Under the pieces are notes generated by a model. The model was not told the DNA's origin and made no database searches. It was given only the letters and a program-made list of their open reading frames with translations. A stretch of 64,000 nt of DNA from Fibrella aquatilis (lineage in GTDB: Bacteria > Bacteroidota > Bacteroidia > Cytophagales > Spirosomataceae). Location: NCBI RefSeq assembly GCF_017353255.1, contig NZ_JAFMYU010000017.1:62001-126000 (forward strand), written 5' to 3'. Shown here piece after piece: positions 34,264 through 43,194 of this stretch (positions within the stretch are counted from its first letter, which is position 1; every line of letters begins with the position of its first letter). Both the position numbers and the translations under genes were made by a program.

Positions 34264-36441
34264 ATGTCTATCACCTTCACTACCAACGTCCAGTCAGCTG
34301 CCCGGCGTGACATTCTCGATCTCGACAAGAAAGTAGCAGCCTTTGCCTCCGGCCAAATGACCGACGAGCAATTCCGCAAGTTTCGGTTAGTGCGAGGGGT
34401 ATATGGTCAGCGGCAGGCGGGGGTGCAGATGATCCGGATTAAGCTGCCCTACGGACGTATCACCGCCGATCAGCTCATTCGCATAGCCGACGTGTCGGAC
34501 CGGTACGCTACGGGCAACCTCCACGCCACCACGCGGCAGGATATCCAACTCCACTTCGTCAAACTCGCCGACTCGCCCCAGCTCTGGGCCGACCTGGAAG
34601 ATGCGGGCATCACGCTCAAAGAAGCCTGCGGCAATACCGTGCGCAACGTGACGGGGTCGGCCCGCGCGGGCATAGACCCCCGCGAGCCGTTCGACATTTC
34701 GGGCTACGCGCAGGCCATTTTCGAGTACTTTCTGCGCAACGCCATCTGCCAGGAAATGGGCCGAAAATTCAAGATCGCCTTATCCTCTTCCGAAGCCGAC
34801 ACCGCCTATGGGTTCATGCATGATATTGGGCTTATTCCTCGGATTCAGGATGGCAAACGGGGTTTTAAGGTGCTGCTGGGCGGTGGCCTGGGGGCGCAAC
34901 CCTTTTCGGCGCAAACGGCCACAGAATTCATTGAGGAAGAGCGGGTTATCCCCTTTATCGAAGCCGTCATCCGGGTGTTCGACCGCTACGGTGAGCGCAC
35001 CAAGCGCCACAAAGCCCGAATGAAATACCTCCTCAACGACCTCGGCCTGGACGAATTCTTAAACCGGGTAAACGAGGAATGGACGGCACTGCCAAATAAG
35101 ACGCTGGATGTTGGATCCCGGACGCTGGACTCGCTGCCAGCACCACGCCCTAATCCTGATACAACTGACTTTTTGTCCAACGTCCAACATTCAGCATCCA
35201 ACTTCCAAACATGGCTTGCCACCAACGTTTTCGAGCAGAAGCAGGCAGGATGGTATGCGGTGCAGTTGCGGGTGCTGCTGGGCGACATGTCGTCGGATAC
35301 GGCGCGGGCGCTGGCGGGCATTGTGAAGCAGTACGCCGCCGACGATATCCGGGTGACGGTGAATCAGGGGTATCTGCTGCGGTTTATCAAGCCCGAAGAT
35401 TTACATGCCGTGTTTGACGCCCTCGACGCGCTGGGCCTGGCCGAACCGGGTTTCGACACCACCGCCGACATTACCACCTGCCCCGGTACCGACACCTGCA
35501 ACCTGGCCATCACCAGCAGCTACGGCATTACTCGGGCGCTGGAGGACGTAATGAAAGCCGAGTTTCCCGACATCATCTACAACAACGACATCAAAATCAA
35601 AATCAGTGGCTGCATGAACGGCTGCGGACAGCATTCGGCGGCTAACATCGGCTTCCACGGGGCCTCACTCAAGAACGGTGCGTATGTGTTGCCGGCCTTG
35701 CAGGTGCTGCTGGGCGGCGGCTTCAACGGGGCCGGTGCCACGCGGGGCGAGGGGCAAATTGGCGATAAGGTGATCAAGATTCCGGCCAAACGCGGGCCAG
35801 AGGCGCTGCGGGTATTGTTCCAGGATTACGAAGCCAACACCATCGAAGGCGAATATTACAACGACTATTACAACCGGCAGGGCAAAAACTATTTCTACAC
35901 CCTGCTGAAACCCCTGGCCGACCTGAAAACGCTGCAAAACAGCGACTACATCGACTGGGACCATACCGATGCCTACGTCACCGAAGTGGGTGTGGGCGAG
36001 TGCGCCGGGGTACTCATTGACCTCGTGGCCACCACGCTGGACGAAGCCGCCGAAAAACTGGTTTGGGCCAATGAAGCCCTGGCCGAAAGCCGCTGGAGCG
36101 ATGCCCTCTACCATGCCTATAACGTGCTGATTACGGGGGCCAAAGCCATGCTCATGGGCAACGGCATCAACACCAACACACACCACGGCATCGTCACCGA
36201 TTTCGACCGCGAGTTTGCCGGGCAACCGGGAGGCCGGCCCCACGGTTTCCATGCTGCCGAAGGACAGTTTAAGTCGTTGGTATACAGCATCAACAAGCGT
36301 GAACCGTCGGAGGCCTTCGCCCGCGAATTCGTCACCGAAGCTACCGCTTTCCTCACCGCCACGCAGGCCCACCGTCAGCAACAAATCGCCCGCGACGGCC
36401 TCCCCGAACTTCAGGAATTGACACAAGCGCAGGACAGCTAA
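34264..36441 (+). CDS. Ferredoxin-type sulfite (or nitrite) reductase with HEPN-like C-terminus
   Basis: A 725-residue siroheme/[4Fe-4S] reductase. Cluster and siroheme ligands are Cys406-x5-Cys412 (TCPGTDTC) and Cys450-x3-Cys454 (GCMNGC). The ferredoxin-like half-domain with TRQDIQLHF is in the first 150 residues. After ~560 an extra helical domain occurs that looks HEPN-like. Next to the siroheme enzyme CobA and given the CysH/D/N genes, reduction of sulfite to sulfide is the likely role; nitrite cannot be excluded. Odd feature: residues 280-313, in the linker between the two halves, are encoded by an imperfect inverted repeat with intergenic-hairpin vocabulary. Confidence 0.9.
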   Translation: MSITFTTNVQSAARRDILDLDKKVAAFASGQMTDEQFRKFRLVRGVYGQRQAGVQMIRIKLPYGRITADQLIRIADVSDRYATGNLHATTRQDIQLHFVKLADSPQLWADLEDAGITLKEACGNTVRNVTGSARAGIDPREPFDISGYAQAIFEYFLRNAICQEMGRKFKIALSSSEADTAYGFMHDIGLIPRIQDGKRGFKVLLGGGLGAQPFSAQTATEFIEEERVIPFIEAVIRVFDRYGERTKRHKARMKYLLNDLGLDEFLNRVNEEWTALPNKTLDVGSRTLDSLPAPRPNPDTTDFLSNVQHSASNFQTWLATNVFEQKQAGWYAVQLRVLLGDMSSDTARALAGIVKQYAADDIRVTVNQGYLLRFIKPEDLHAVFDALDALGLAEPGFDTTADITTCPGTDTCNLAITSSYGITRALEDVMKAEFPDIIYNNDIKIKISGCMNGCGQHSAANIGFHGASLKNGAYVLPALQVLLGGGFNGAGATRGEGQIGDKVIKIPAKRGPEALRVLFQDYEANTIEGEYYNDYYNRQGKNYFYTLLKPLADLKTLQNSDYIDWDHTDAYVTEVGVGECAGVLIDLVATTLDEAAEKLVWANEALAESRWSDALYHAYNVLITGAKAMLMGNGINTNTHHGIVTDFDREFAGQPGGRPHGFHAAEGQFKSLVYSINKREPSEAFAREFVTEATAFLTATQAHRQQQIARDGLPELQELTQAQDS
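35103..35202. repeat. Imperfect inverted repeat I inside the sulfite reductase gene
   Basis: Arms at 35103-35130 and 35175-35202 match at 21 of 28 positions, most differences being transitions. The words GCTGGATGTTGG and CGTTGGAC are those of intergenic repeat B, with which it shares the nine bases GGATGTTGG. It stays in frame and the loop encodes a LPAPRPNP linker. Confidence 0.7.
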
Positions 36442-36450
36442 AAATAGTGA

Positions 36451-36538
36451 TGAGTGATGAGCGGTAAGTGATGAGTTTGCTTCCGCAAGAGCATTTACGC
36501 TGGCGGAAGCAAACTCATCACTTACCGCTCATCACTCA
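36451..36538. repeat. Stop-to-start intergenic inverted repeat J (36 bp perfect)
   Basis: Arms at 36451-36486 and 36503-36538 are perfect reverse complements with a 16-base loop. It starts ten bases after the sulfite reductase stop and ends ten bases before the CobA ATG. The inner core GAGTTTGCTTCCGC is shared with repeats G and H; the outer part is GATGAGTGATGA-like. Confidence 0.95.
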
Positions 36539-36548
36539 CCGTTCAAAA

Positions 36549-37304
36549 ATGAAGCTCACTCTCATTGGTGCGGGACCGGGTGATCCTGACCTCATTACTG
36601 TAAAGGCGATTAAGGTACTTCGGGTGGCCGACGTGATCATGTATGACGCGCTCGTGGCCCCCGAACTGCTCGACTATTGCCGTCCCGATGCGCTGAAGGT
36701 GTATGTGGGCAAACGTCGCGGAGCCTATTCGTGCGTACAGGAAGACATAAACCCGCTTATCGTGCACTACGCCAAGCAGTACGGCCACGTGGTGCGGCTA
36801 AAAGGCGGCGACTCGTTCATCTTTGGGCGGGGGTGGGAAGAGATGGATTTTGCTGCGCAGCATGGTATTCCAGTAGAGGTCATCCCTGGCATTTCGAGCA
36901 GCTATGCCGTGCCTGCGGCTGCTGGTATCCCGCTCACTACCAGAGGGTTGTCGGAAAGTTTCTGGGTTGTAACCGGCACCACTAAAGAGGGGCAACTCTC
37001 GAAAGACCTGCAACTCGCGGCGCAGTCGTCGGCCACGGTGGTGATCCTGATGGGCATGCACAAACTACCCCTCGTGGCTGACCTGTTTCTTGGGCTGGGC
37101 AAAGCCGATACGCCCGTGGCCATCATCCAAAACGGCACCACGCCGCAGCAACGCGTGGTGGTAGCTACTGTGGGCAGCATCGTGGCTGAAGTAGCCCGGA
37201 CGGGCATTGAAAACCCCGCCGTAATTGTGGTAGGGACGGTGGCAAACCTGGCCAAACTGCCCGAGGTACTTCAGCAGGTACCTGGAGAAACCAAAACAAA
37301 CTAA
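36549..37304 (+). CDS. cobA: Uroporphyrinogen-III C-methyltransferase
   Basis: A 251-residue SAM-dependent methyltransferase (SUMT). The N-terminal LIGAGPGDPDLITVKA, the YDALV segment, VVRLKGGDSFIFGRG and VIPGISSSYAVPAAAGIPLTTRG are all signatures. It makes precorrin-2, the precursor of siroheme used by the sulfite reductase encoded upstream. The dehydrogenase/chelatase partner is not fused and not in this window. The ATG at 36549 is chosen because an earlier in-frame start would translate repeat J. Confidence 0.95.
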   Translation: MKLTLIGAGPGDPDLITVKAIKVLRVADVIMYDALVAPELLDYCRPDALKVYVGKRRGAYSCVQEDINPLIVHYAKQYGHVVRLKGGDSFIFGRGWEEMDFAAQHGIPVEVIPGISSSYAVPAAAGIPLTTRGLSESFWVVTGTTKEGQLSKDLQLAAQSSATVVILMGMHKLPLVADLFLGLGKADTPVAIIQNGTTPQQRVVVATVGSIVAEVARTGIENPAVIVVGTVANLAKLPEVLQQVPGETKTN

Positions 37305-37342
37305 TTGGCAGACCATTGGTAGCGTCTACCACTCATAGGTTG

Positions 37343-37350
37343 TATGTTTG
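37343..37350 (+). promoter_or_regulatory. Candidate -7 box TATGTTTG before the GH16 gene
   Basis: An exact TAnnTTTG match, about 68 bases before the ATG. A TTG lies 24 bases upstream, longer than the usual spacing of about 19. Confidence 0.5.
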
Positions 37351-37417
37351 GTTACCGAAACACCTGTAGGTAAGTGCCGTCAGTTGTCAGGCAATCATCA
37401 TCGCACAACAACTCATC

Positions 37418-38383
37418 ATGAAACGGTATCAGGCTACCCTGCTTTCGTTGCTCTTTATAGCAACCACCTTCGTCGCTTCCTGCAAAAAAGAAGACACGCC
37501 CTGCGTTAAAAAAACGTGGTATAAAGATGCCGATGGCGACGGCAAGGGCGATAAAAATGTCAGCGTCCAATCGTGCGAAAAATACGTTGGCTATGTCGAT
37601 AATGCCGACGACGACAACGACGTGGTGGCCCCTACACCCTTTGTCGATAAAGGGTATAAAACGCCAACTTCGTATCAGAACCTCACGCTGGTCTGGGCCG
37701 ATGAATTTGATGGTACCAATTTAAATGAAAAATACTGGAATTACGAAATCGGCAATAATAACGGGTGGGGAAATAACGAATTACAGTATTATAAAAAAGA
37801 GAATACAACTGTTAAAGATGGTTACCTCACTATTGAAGCCCGCGTTGAAACAAACGGTGCTAGTAACTACACCTCTTCGCGACTGACCACGCAGGATAAA
37901 TTCAATGTTAAATACGGTCGTATCGACATTCGGGCGTTGCTGCCGAAGGGGCAGGGTATCTGGCCCGCGCTCTGGATGCTGGGCAAAAATATTAAGCAGG
38001 TAAGCTGGCCCAAATGTGGCGAAATAGACATCATGGAACTGATTGGCGGCACTGACAAAGACAACACCGTCTACGGCACCGCCCACTGGGATAACAACAA
38101 CAGTCACGCACAGTATGGCGGCAACACAAAACTGGCCTCAGGCACCTTCAATGATGAATTTCACGTGTTCTCCATCATCTGGGATGCCAAGAAAATTGTG
38201 TGGTATGTAGACGATAAACAGTTTCACATCATCGACACAACCCCCGCCGGATTAAGCGAATTTCAGGAAGACTATTTCCTGCTTGTGAACCTGGCCGTGG
38301 GTGGCGACTGGCCCGGAAAACCAAGCTCGGCAACGGTATTCCCACAGCAGATGAAAGTGGATTACATCCGCGTGTTTCAGTAA
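37418..38383 (+). CDS. GH16 family beta-glucanase lipoprotein
   Basis: A 321-residue lipoprotein with lipidated Cys22 (FVASC). A short Ca-binding-like DADGDGKGD stretch with an acidic linker (DNADDDNDV) precedes the GH16 beta-jellyroll. Catalytic residues are visible in GEIDIMEL: Glu202 nucleophile, Asp204 and Glu207 acid/base. The second methionine-containing form EIDIME is typical of laminarinase/beta-1,3-glucanases. It should cut beta-glucans at the cell surface. It has its own -7 box and no sugar-uptake genes beside it. Confidence 0.92.
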   Translation: MKRYQATLLSLLFIATTFVASCKKEDTPCVKKTWYKDADGDGKGDKNVSVQSCEKYVGYVDNADDDNDVVAPTPFVDKGYKTPTSYQNLTLVWADEFDGTNLNEKYWNYEIGNNNGWGNNELQYYKKENTTVKDGYLTIEARVETNGASNYTSSRLTTQDKFNVKYGRIDIRALLPKGQGIWPALWMLGKNIKQVSWPKCGEIDIMELIGGTDKDNTVYGTAHWDNNNSHAQYGGNTKLASGTFNDEFHVFSIIWDAKKIVWYVDDKQFHIIDTTPAGLSEFQEDYFLLVNLAVGGDWPGKPSSATVFPQQMKVDYIRVFQ

Positions 38384-38454
38384 TAAAAAGGGCTGTATCT
38401 GTAAGCTAATTTCTTAGGTAATATTGTTCTATTATTTGGGTTTTTAAAAGCTGC

Positions 38455-38928
38455 ATGTCTGTGAAGAAATCGCTTTTTCTGTTAATCCTGTCGGGTGTGT
38501 TTATTGCCTGTGGACAGCAAAATGTTCGTGAAGAAAAAGGCAAGAAAATACCAGTGCCTATTGTGGGCACCTGGCAGCTTATGTCGGGAACGACCATTGA
38601 GAAAGGCGACACGACGGTAACAGATTACACCAAAGATCAATCGTTTATTAAGATCATCAACGACACGCATTTTGCGTTTCTGAAGCATGATCTTTCGGGT
38701 GGGAAAGGCAACACCGCTGCGTACGATTCGGGCGGGGGGCGCTATACCCTGACCGACAGTCTGTACACCGAAAAGCTGGACTACTGCACCGAGCGAGACT
38801 GGGAAAATCACACGTTTTCGTTTACAGTGAGTATCAAAAATGATACGCTTACGCAGCAGGGCGTGGAAGTGGTGGCAACAGCAGGCATCAACCGGATTAA
38901 TATTGAGCGCTACGTACGTGTGAAATGA
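38455..38928 (+). CDS. Lipocalin-like lipoprotein
   Basis: A 157-residue lipoprotein with lipidated Cys19 (VFIAC). The mature part begins with IVGTWQLMSG, then alternates predicted strands, with VTDYTKDQSFIKIINDTHFAF and a late TFSFTVSIKNDTL. This pattern resembles lipocalin-like domains found in Bacteroidota (WQL at the start of strand A). The ligand is unknown. It follows the GH16 gene by 71 bases, maybe in the same transcript. Confidence 0.65.
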   Translation: MSVKKSLFLLILSGVFIACGQQNVREEKGKKIPVPIVGTWQLMSGTTIEKGDTTVTDYTKDQSFIKIINDTHFAFLKHDLSGGKGNTAAYDSGGGRYTLTDSLYTEKLDYCTERDWENHTFSFTVSIKNDTLTQQGVEVVATAGINRINIERYVRVK

Positions 38929-39080
38929 TAACTGATAGGTGTGGCTTCGCGTTTCAGGCTTCGCGCTCTAAGCCCTAAAGCGAAGCTAAACCGCCCCCAC
39001 CTCCCCCGAAAACACCCCGTTTTTCGTAAATTCGCCCCCTGAAATCAAACTAAAAATCGCCTGTTGGGGGTTGGGTTTAT

Positions 39081-40028
39081 ATGTATTGCGTTCTTCTTTA
39101 TTACTGCTACACACCTATTGCCGATCCTGAAGCGTTTCGGGAAGAGCACCATCAGCTATGTCTACGGCTGAACCTGCTGGGGCGCATTATTGTGGCGCCC
39201 GAAGGCCTCAATGGCACCGTGTCGGGCCTGGCTGCCGACTGCGAAGCCTATATGGCCACGGTTAAAGCCGACCCCCGGTTTGCGGCGCTGGAATTCAAGA
39301 TAGACACCGCCCCGGCCCATACGTTTCAGAAACTACACGTCCGGGTGAAGCCCGAAATTGTCCATTCCGAACTCCCCGTTGACCCACTGGTGCAAACCGG
39401 TATTCACCTGGAACCCGCCGAGTTTCGCGCTATGAAAAACGACTCCGACGTGGTCCTTGTCGATATGCGGTCGAACTACGAACACAGCATGGGCAAGTTC
39501 AACGGGGCCGTCACCTTCGACATGGAAAATCTGCGCGAACTACCCGACCACGTGGCTGAGATCGCGCACCTGAAAGACAAGAAGATTATCACCTATTGTA
39601 CGGGCGGTATCAAGTGCGAAAAAGCCTCGGCCTACCTGCTCGCGCAGGGGTTCGAGAACGTCTATCAACTGCACGGCGGCATCATCAAATACGGCATGGA
39701 GGCCGAGGGTGAAGGCTTCGACGGACAGTGCTATGTGTTCGACAACCGTCTGGCCGTTGATGTGAATCAGGTGAACCCCACGGTAATCGCTACCTGCCAC
39801 CGCTGCGGCACGCCCAGCACCCGCATGGTCAACTGCGCCTCGCCCGCCTGCAACAACCACGTACCCCTCTGCGAAGCCTGCGGCGACACCCACGCGGGCA
39901 CCTGCACCGACGCCTGCAAAGCCGACCCCCTCCTCCGCCCCTACGACGGTACCGGCTACTACAGCAAAAAATCCATTGGCTACACCCCGGAGCAAGGCTA
40001 CCGAAGCAGACAGCGAAGCGTTACGTAG
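39081..40028 (+). CDS. trhO: tRNA uridine-34 hydroxylase (TrhO/YceA, rhodanese fold)
   Basis: A 315-residue UPF0176-family protein. An N-terminal acylphosphatase-like domain has GLNGTVSG, and the rhodanese domain carries active Cys173 in ITYCTGGIKCEKA. A C-terminal cysteine-rich region (CHRCG, NCASPACNNHVPLCEAC) is expected to bind zinc. TrhO makes 5-hydroxyuridine at position 34 of tRNA using oxygen. The ATG at 39081 follows AT-rich DNA without a Shine-Dalgarno. Confidence 0.9.
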   Translation: MYCVLLYYCYTPIADPEAFREEHHQLCLRLNLLGRIIVAPEGLNGTVSGLAADCEAYMATVKADPRFAALEFKIDTAPAHTFQKLHVRVKPEIVHSELPVDPLVQTGIHLEPAEFRAMKNDSDVVLVDMRSNYEHSMGKFNGAVTFDMENLRELPDHVAEIAHLKDKKIITYCTGGIKCEKASAYLLAQGFENVYQLHGGIIKYGMEAEGEGFDGQCYVFDNRLAVDVNQVNPTVIATCHRCGTPSTRMVNCASPACNNHVPLCEACGDTHAGTCTDACKADPLLRPYDGTGYYSKKSIGYTPEQGYRSRQRSVT

Positions 40029-40040
40029 GGATTTACGTAT

Positions 40041-40119
40041 TACGAATTACGATTTGTGGCTGACGCATCCCTTATGCTGTAGAGCAGGCTGACGCGTCAG
40101 CAACAAATCGTAATTCGTA
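40041..40119. repeat. Intergenic inverted repeat K (25 of 26 bp)
   Basis: Arms at 40041-40066 and 40094-40119 match at 25 of 26 positions; the word is TACGAATTACGA and the inner end GCTGACGC. It starts 12 bases after the TrhO stop. Unlike most family members it is followed by a genuine terminator rather than by a start codon. Confidence 0.85.
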
Positions 40120-40141
40120 CATCAAAAATCGTAAATCAAAA

Positions 40142-40178
40142 AATCCCCCACAGGCCGTATGGAATGTGGGGGATTTTT
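40142..40178 (+). terminator. Rho-independent terminator
   Basis: An 11-bp perfect stem AATCCCCCACA (40142-40152) with 40165-40175, a 12-base loop and five T residues. It is A-rich on the other side, so it may work both ways. It ends the TrhO transcript. From here to 40302 there is AT-rich promoter DNA but no exact -7 box. Confidence 0.9.
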
Positions 40179-40302
40179 GCATCGTGAGAGTATGCTGACC
40201 GTTTAATAACTATTGAGTTAGTTAATTTTTGTTAAGCAACATTCTGGAAATAGTTACGTCAGTACATTTAGGCAATCAACTCAACTTCCATTCCCTTTTT
40301 GT

Positions 40303-43155
40303 ATGAAACATCGCTTACTCCAGCTGTTCTTTTGGTGCTTTCTGTCAGGGTCAGCCTTGGCCCAAACGGCCCCCTCCCGATTTGCCTTACAGGCCACCGT
40401 TACCGACACGCTGGGTGCTAAACTCAACGGAGCCACGGTCATGCTTCAAACCGTAACTGATTCAACCTTAACCAATTACGGTCGCTCTGCCGAGACGGGG
40501 GCCTTTGTGTTAAAAGGCATTAAACGCGGCAGCTACATCCTGAAAATTACGTATGTAGGCATGATGCCGCTGACCAAAAACGTCAGTTTCGAGCAGGAGG
40601 CCACCGTTGATCTGGGCACTATTAAGCTAAAGCCCATTGCCAAAGAACTGTATGAGGTGGTGGTCCGCACGGCCCGCGCGCCGCTCACGATCCGGGGCGA
40701 CACGGTGGAATATGATACCCGGGCGTTTAAGGTGCCGCCGGGGTCGAGCGTTGAGGATTTGTTGCGCAAGCTGCCGGGCGTTATTGTCGACCGGGAGGGC
40801 AACATCCGGGCGCAGGGGCAGGAGGTTAAAAAAGTGTTGGTTGACGGCAAGCAGTTTTTCAGTGACGACCCCAAAACGGCCACCAAAAATCTTCAGGCCG
40901 AAGCCATTTCCAAGGTGCAGGTATTTAGCGATAAGACCGAAAAAGCCAAGCTGACGGGCGTTGACGACGGCACCAAAGAAAAGACCATGAATCTGGAGCT
41001 GAAAGAAGAGTTCAAGAAAGGCGGCTTTGGTAAAATTACGGGGGGCGCAGGCCCGGCCAGCAACCTGTCTGCGCGGGCCGAGGTGCGCGGCAACTACAAT
41101 AAATTCAATAAAACGCAGCAGTTTTCGGTCATTGGCCTGGCCAACAACACTAACCAGACCGGTCTGTCCTGGGCTGATTATCAAGATTTTAGGGGTAGTA
41201 ATTCCTTCAATTGGAACGATAATGCCGACTTTGGTTTTGGCGGGGGGTTTATGTATTTCGGTGGGGGCGACGAAGAAAGCCTGACCATTCCGATCAGCGG
41301 CGGCGACCGAGGCAACGGCCTGTCGGACAACCAGGCGGCGGGGGTCAATTACAACTTCGACACCAAGAAAACGAAGATCAGCAGCAGCTATTATTTCAGC
41401 CAGACCAAGTTGCGGTCGGAGACGCAGAGTGAAGAAAACAATTTTTTCCCCACAGGCACGCTCAACACCCGCTCGGCGTCGAATCAAATCAACCGCAACA
41501 GCACCCATCGAATCAGTTTTCGGATTGAAAAAGAGCTCGATTCGCTCAATAAGATCGTGTTTGTCAACAACAGCCGTTTTGCCACCGCCAACGCCCTATT
41601 GTTCAGCAACCGCGACATCAGGCGGATTCTTAGCGCAACCAGCACGCCTACTACGTCCAATACGACTAACAACAACAGCACGAGCCAGTCGTTTGGCACC
41701 AACAACTCCATCATCTACCGAATGAATTTCAAGAAGAAGGGACGCAGCTTTGCCGCCAGCATTGGCTACCAGTTGAACGCCAACGACGCTACGCTGAACA
41801 TCAACGCCGAGAACCGGTTCTACGAAGCCCTCGACCTGAACGATCAATTCCGCCTTATTCGGCAGCGGCAGGCCACCAACAGTAACGTGGCGCAGTACAA
41901 GGCCAGCTTGCAATACGTAGAGCCGCTGTCGAAAAAAGTCTTCTGGGAATCGTTCTACAACTTCAACCTGCGCAATGACGCCGTTGACCGCGACGTGCTC
42001 GACACCCGCACTGACCAACTGCTGCGGGTTGACACGCTGAGCCGGTACTACACCAACAACTACACCTACAACCGGCTGGGCACGGGCTTTCGGTACACCA
42101 ACAAGGGTTTGAACATCGGCGTGGGTGGGGCTGTGCAGCGGTTTACGCTCAACGGGCAATATGCCTTCGACCAGACCCTGCCCGTGCGCCAAACCATCGA
42201 CCGAGTGTTTACCACGTTTATTCCGAACGTCTCGCTGAACTTCGACATGAAAAACAACAAGTTCATGTATGGCGGCTATAACCTACGGGTGCAAATACCC
42301 AGCTCGCGTGACTTGCAGCCGTTGGTCGACAACAGCAACCCCTTATTTATCAGCCGGGGCAACCCCGATCTGCTGCCCGCACTCACGCACGGCGTTAACT
42401 TGGGCTTCCAGTATTTTAACCCCGGCTCGTTTACCAATTACTACGGGGGCGTCAGCTATGGGTCCATCACTAACCAGATTGTGTATGCACAAACCATTGA
42501 CCCCCGCACACTGGTGCGCACGTCGGTGCCCGTCAACGTGTCGGGTGGTAACAACTTCAGCTTCTACAGCAACGTGAGCTTTCCGCTGAAAAAGACAAAA
42601 GCCACGCTCGACCTTGGCGGCAACATCAACGCGGGCCGTACCCTGACGCCCATCAACGGCGAGTTGAACCAGACCAATACCACCAACTACAACATCAACA
42701 CCCGGCTGAGCCTGACGCCAGCCGACTGGTTTACGTTCTACGGCAACGCCGAAATTGGTATTGGCAACGCGAAGTACTCCATCAGCACGGCCGAAGATGC
42801 CCAAACGATCAGCAACAACTACAGCGCCGACGCCAACGTGAAACTACCGGGCGGTATTTTTGTCAGTTCCACCTTCAATTACCTGCTCTATCGTAACCAA
42901 CGGTTTGGGTTCGAACGGAACCTGCCCATCTGGAACGCGGCGGTGTACCGGCTAGTTGGCAAGGCCAAGAAAATGGAAGTACGGTTGTCGGCGTTTGATC
43001 TGTTGAACCGCAACGTAAACGTGTCGCAGTACGCCGGACCGACGGCTGTTTTCAACAGCAGCACCCGCACGTTGGCCCGTTACTTCATGTTCAGCATGAC
43101 CTACAACATGCGCGGCGTGAAAGCCAGCATACGCAAAGGTGGCTGGGACGACTAA
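40303..43155 (+). CDS. Outer-membrane beta-barrel family protein (TonB-receptor-like)
   Basis: A 950-residue outer-membrane protein with a signal peptide ending ALAQ. A CarboxypepD_reg-like domain (about 28-115) is followed by a plug-like domain (VEDLLRKLPGVIVDREGNIRAQG, VLVDGKQFFSDDP) and a long barrel rich in alternating strands and Asn/Thr. The family (outer membrane beta-barrel family, PF14905-type) lacks a classical TonB box and is often paired with GLPGLI proteins, as here: the next gene encodes one. It may transport or secrete a compound. The C-terminus has no sorting domain. Confidence 0.88.
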   Translation: MKHRLLQLFFWCFLSGSALAQTAPSRFALQATVTDTLGAKLNGATVMLQTVTDSTLTNYGRSAETGAFVLKGIKRGSYILKITYVGMMPLTKNVSFEQEATVDLGTIKLKPIAKELYEVVVRTARAPLTIRGDTVEYDTRAFKVPPGSSVEDLLRKLPGVIVDREGNIRAQGQEVKKVLVDGKQFFSDDPKTATKNLQAEAISKVQVFSDKTEKAKLTGVDDGTKEKTMNLELKEEFKKGGFGKITGGAGPASNLSARAEVRGNYNKFNKTQQFSVIGLANNTNQTGLSWADYQDFRGSNSFNWNDNADFGFGGGFMYFGGGDEESLTIPISGGDRGNGLSDNQAAGVNYNFDTKKTKISSSYYFSQTKLRSETQSEENNFFPTGTLNTRSASNQINRNSTHRISFRIEKELDSLNKIVFVNNSRFATANALLFSNRDIRRILSATSTPTTSNTTNNNSTSQSFGTNNSIIYRMNFKKKGRSFAASIGYQLNANDATLNINAENRFYEALDLNDQFRLIRQRQATNSNVAQYKASLQYVEPLSKKVFWESFYNFNLRNDAVDRDVLDTRTDQLLRVDTLSRYYTNNYTYNRLGTGFRYTNKGLNIGVGGAVQRFTLNGQYAFDQTLPVRQTIDRVFTTFIPNVSLNFDMKNNKFMYGGYNLRVQIPSSRDLQPLVDNSNPLFISRGNPDLLPALTHGVNLGFQYFNPGSFTNYYGGVSYGSITNQIVYAQTIDPRTLVRTSVPVNVSGGNNFSFYSNVSFPLKKTKATLDLGGNINAGRTLTPINGELNQTNTTNYNINTRLSLTPADWFTFYGNAEIGIGNAKYSISTAEDAQTISNNYSADANVKLPGGIFVSSTFNYLLYRNQRFGFERNLPIWNAAVYRLVGKAKKMEVRLSAFDLLNRNVNVSQYAGPTAVFNSSTRTLARYFMFSMTYNMRGVKASIRKGGWDD

Positions 43156-43194
43156 TTAGTATTTCTGGTTTTCAACATAATTTAAGCTCTTCTT

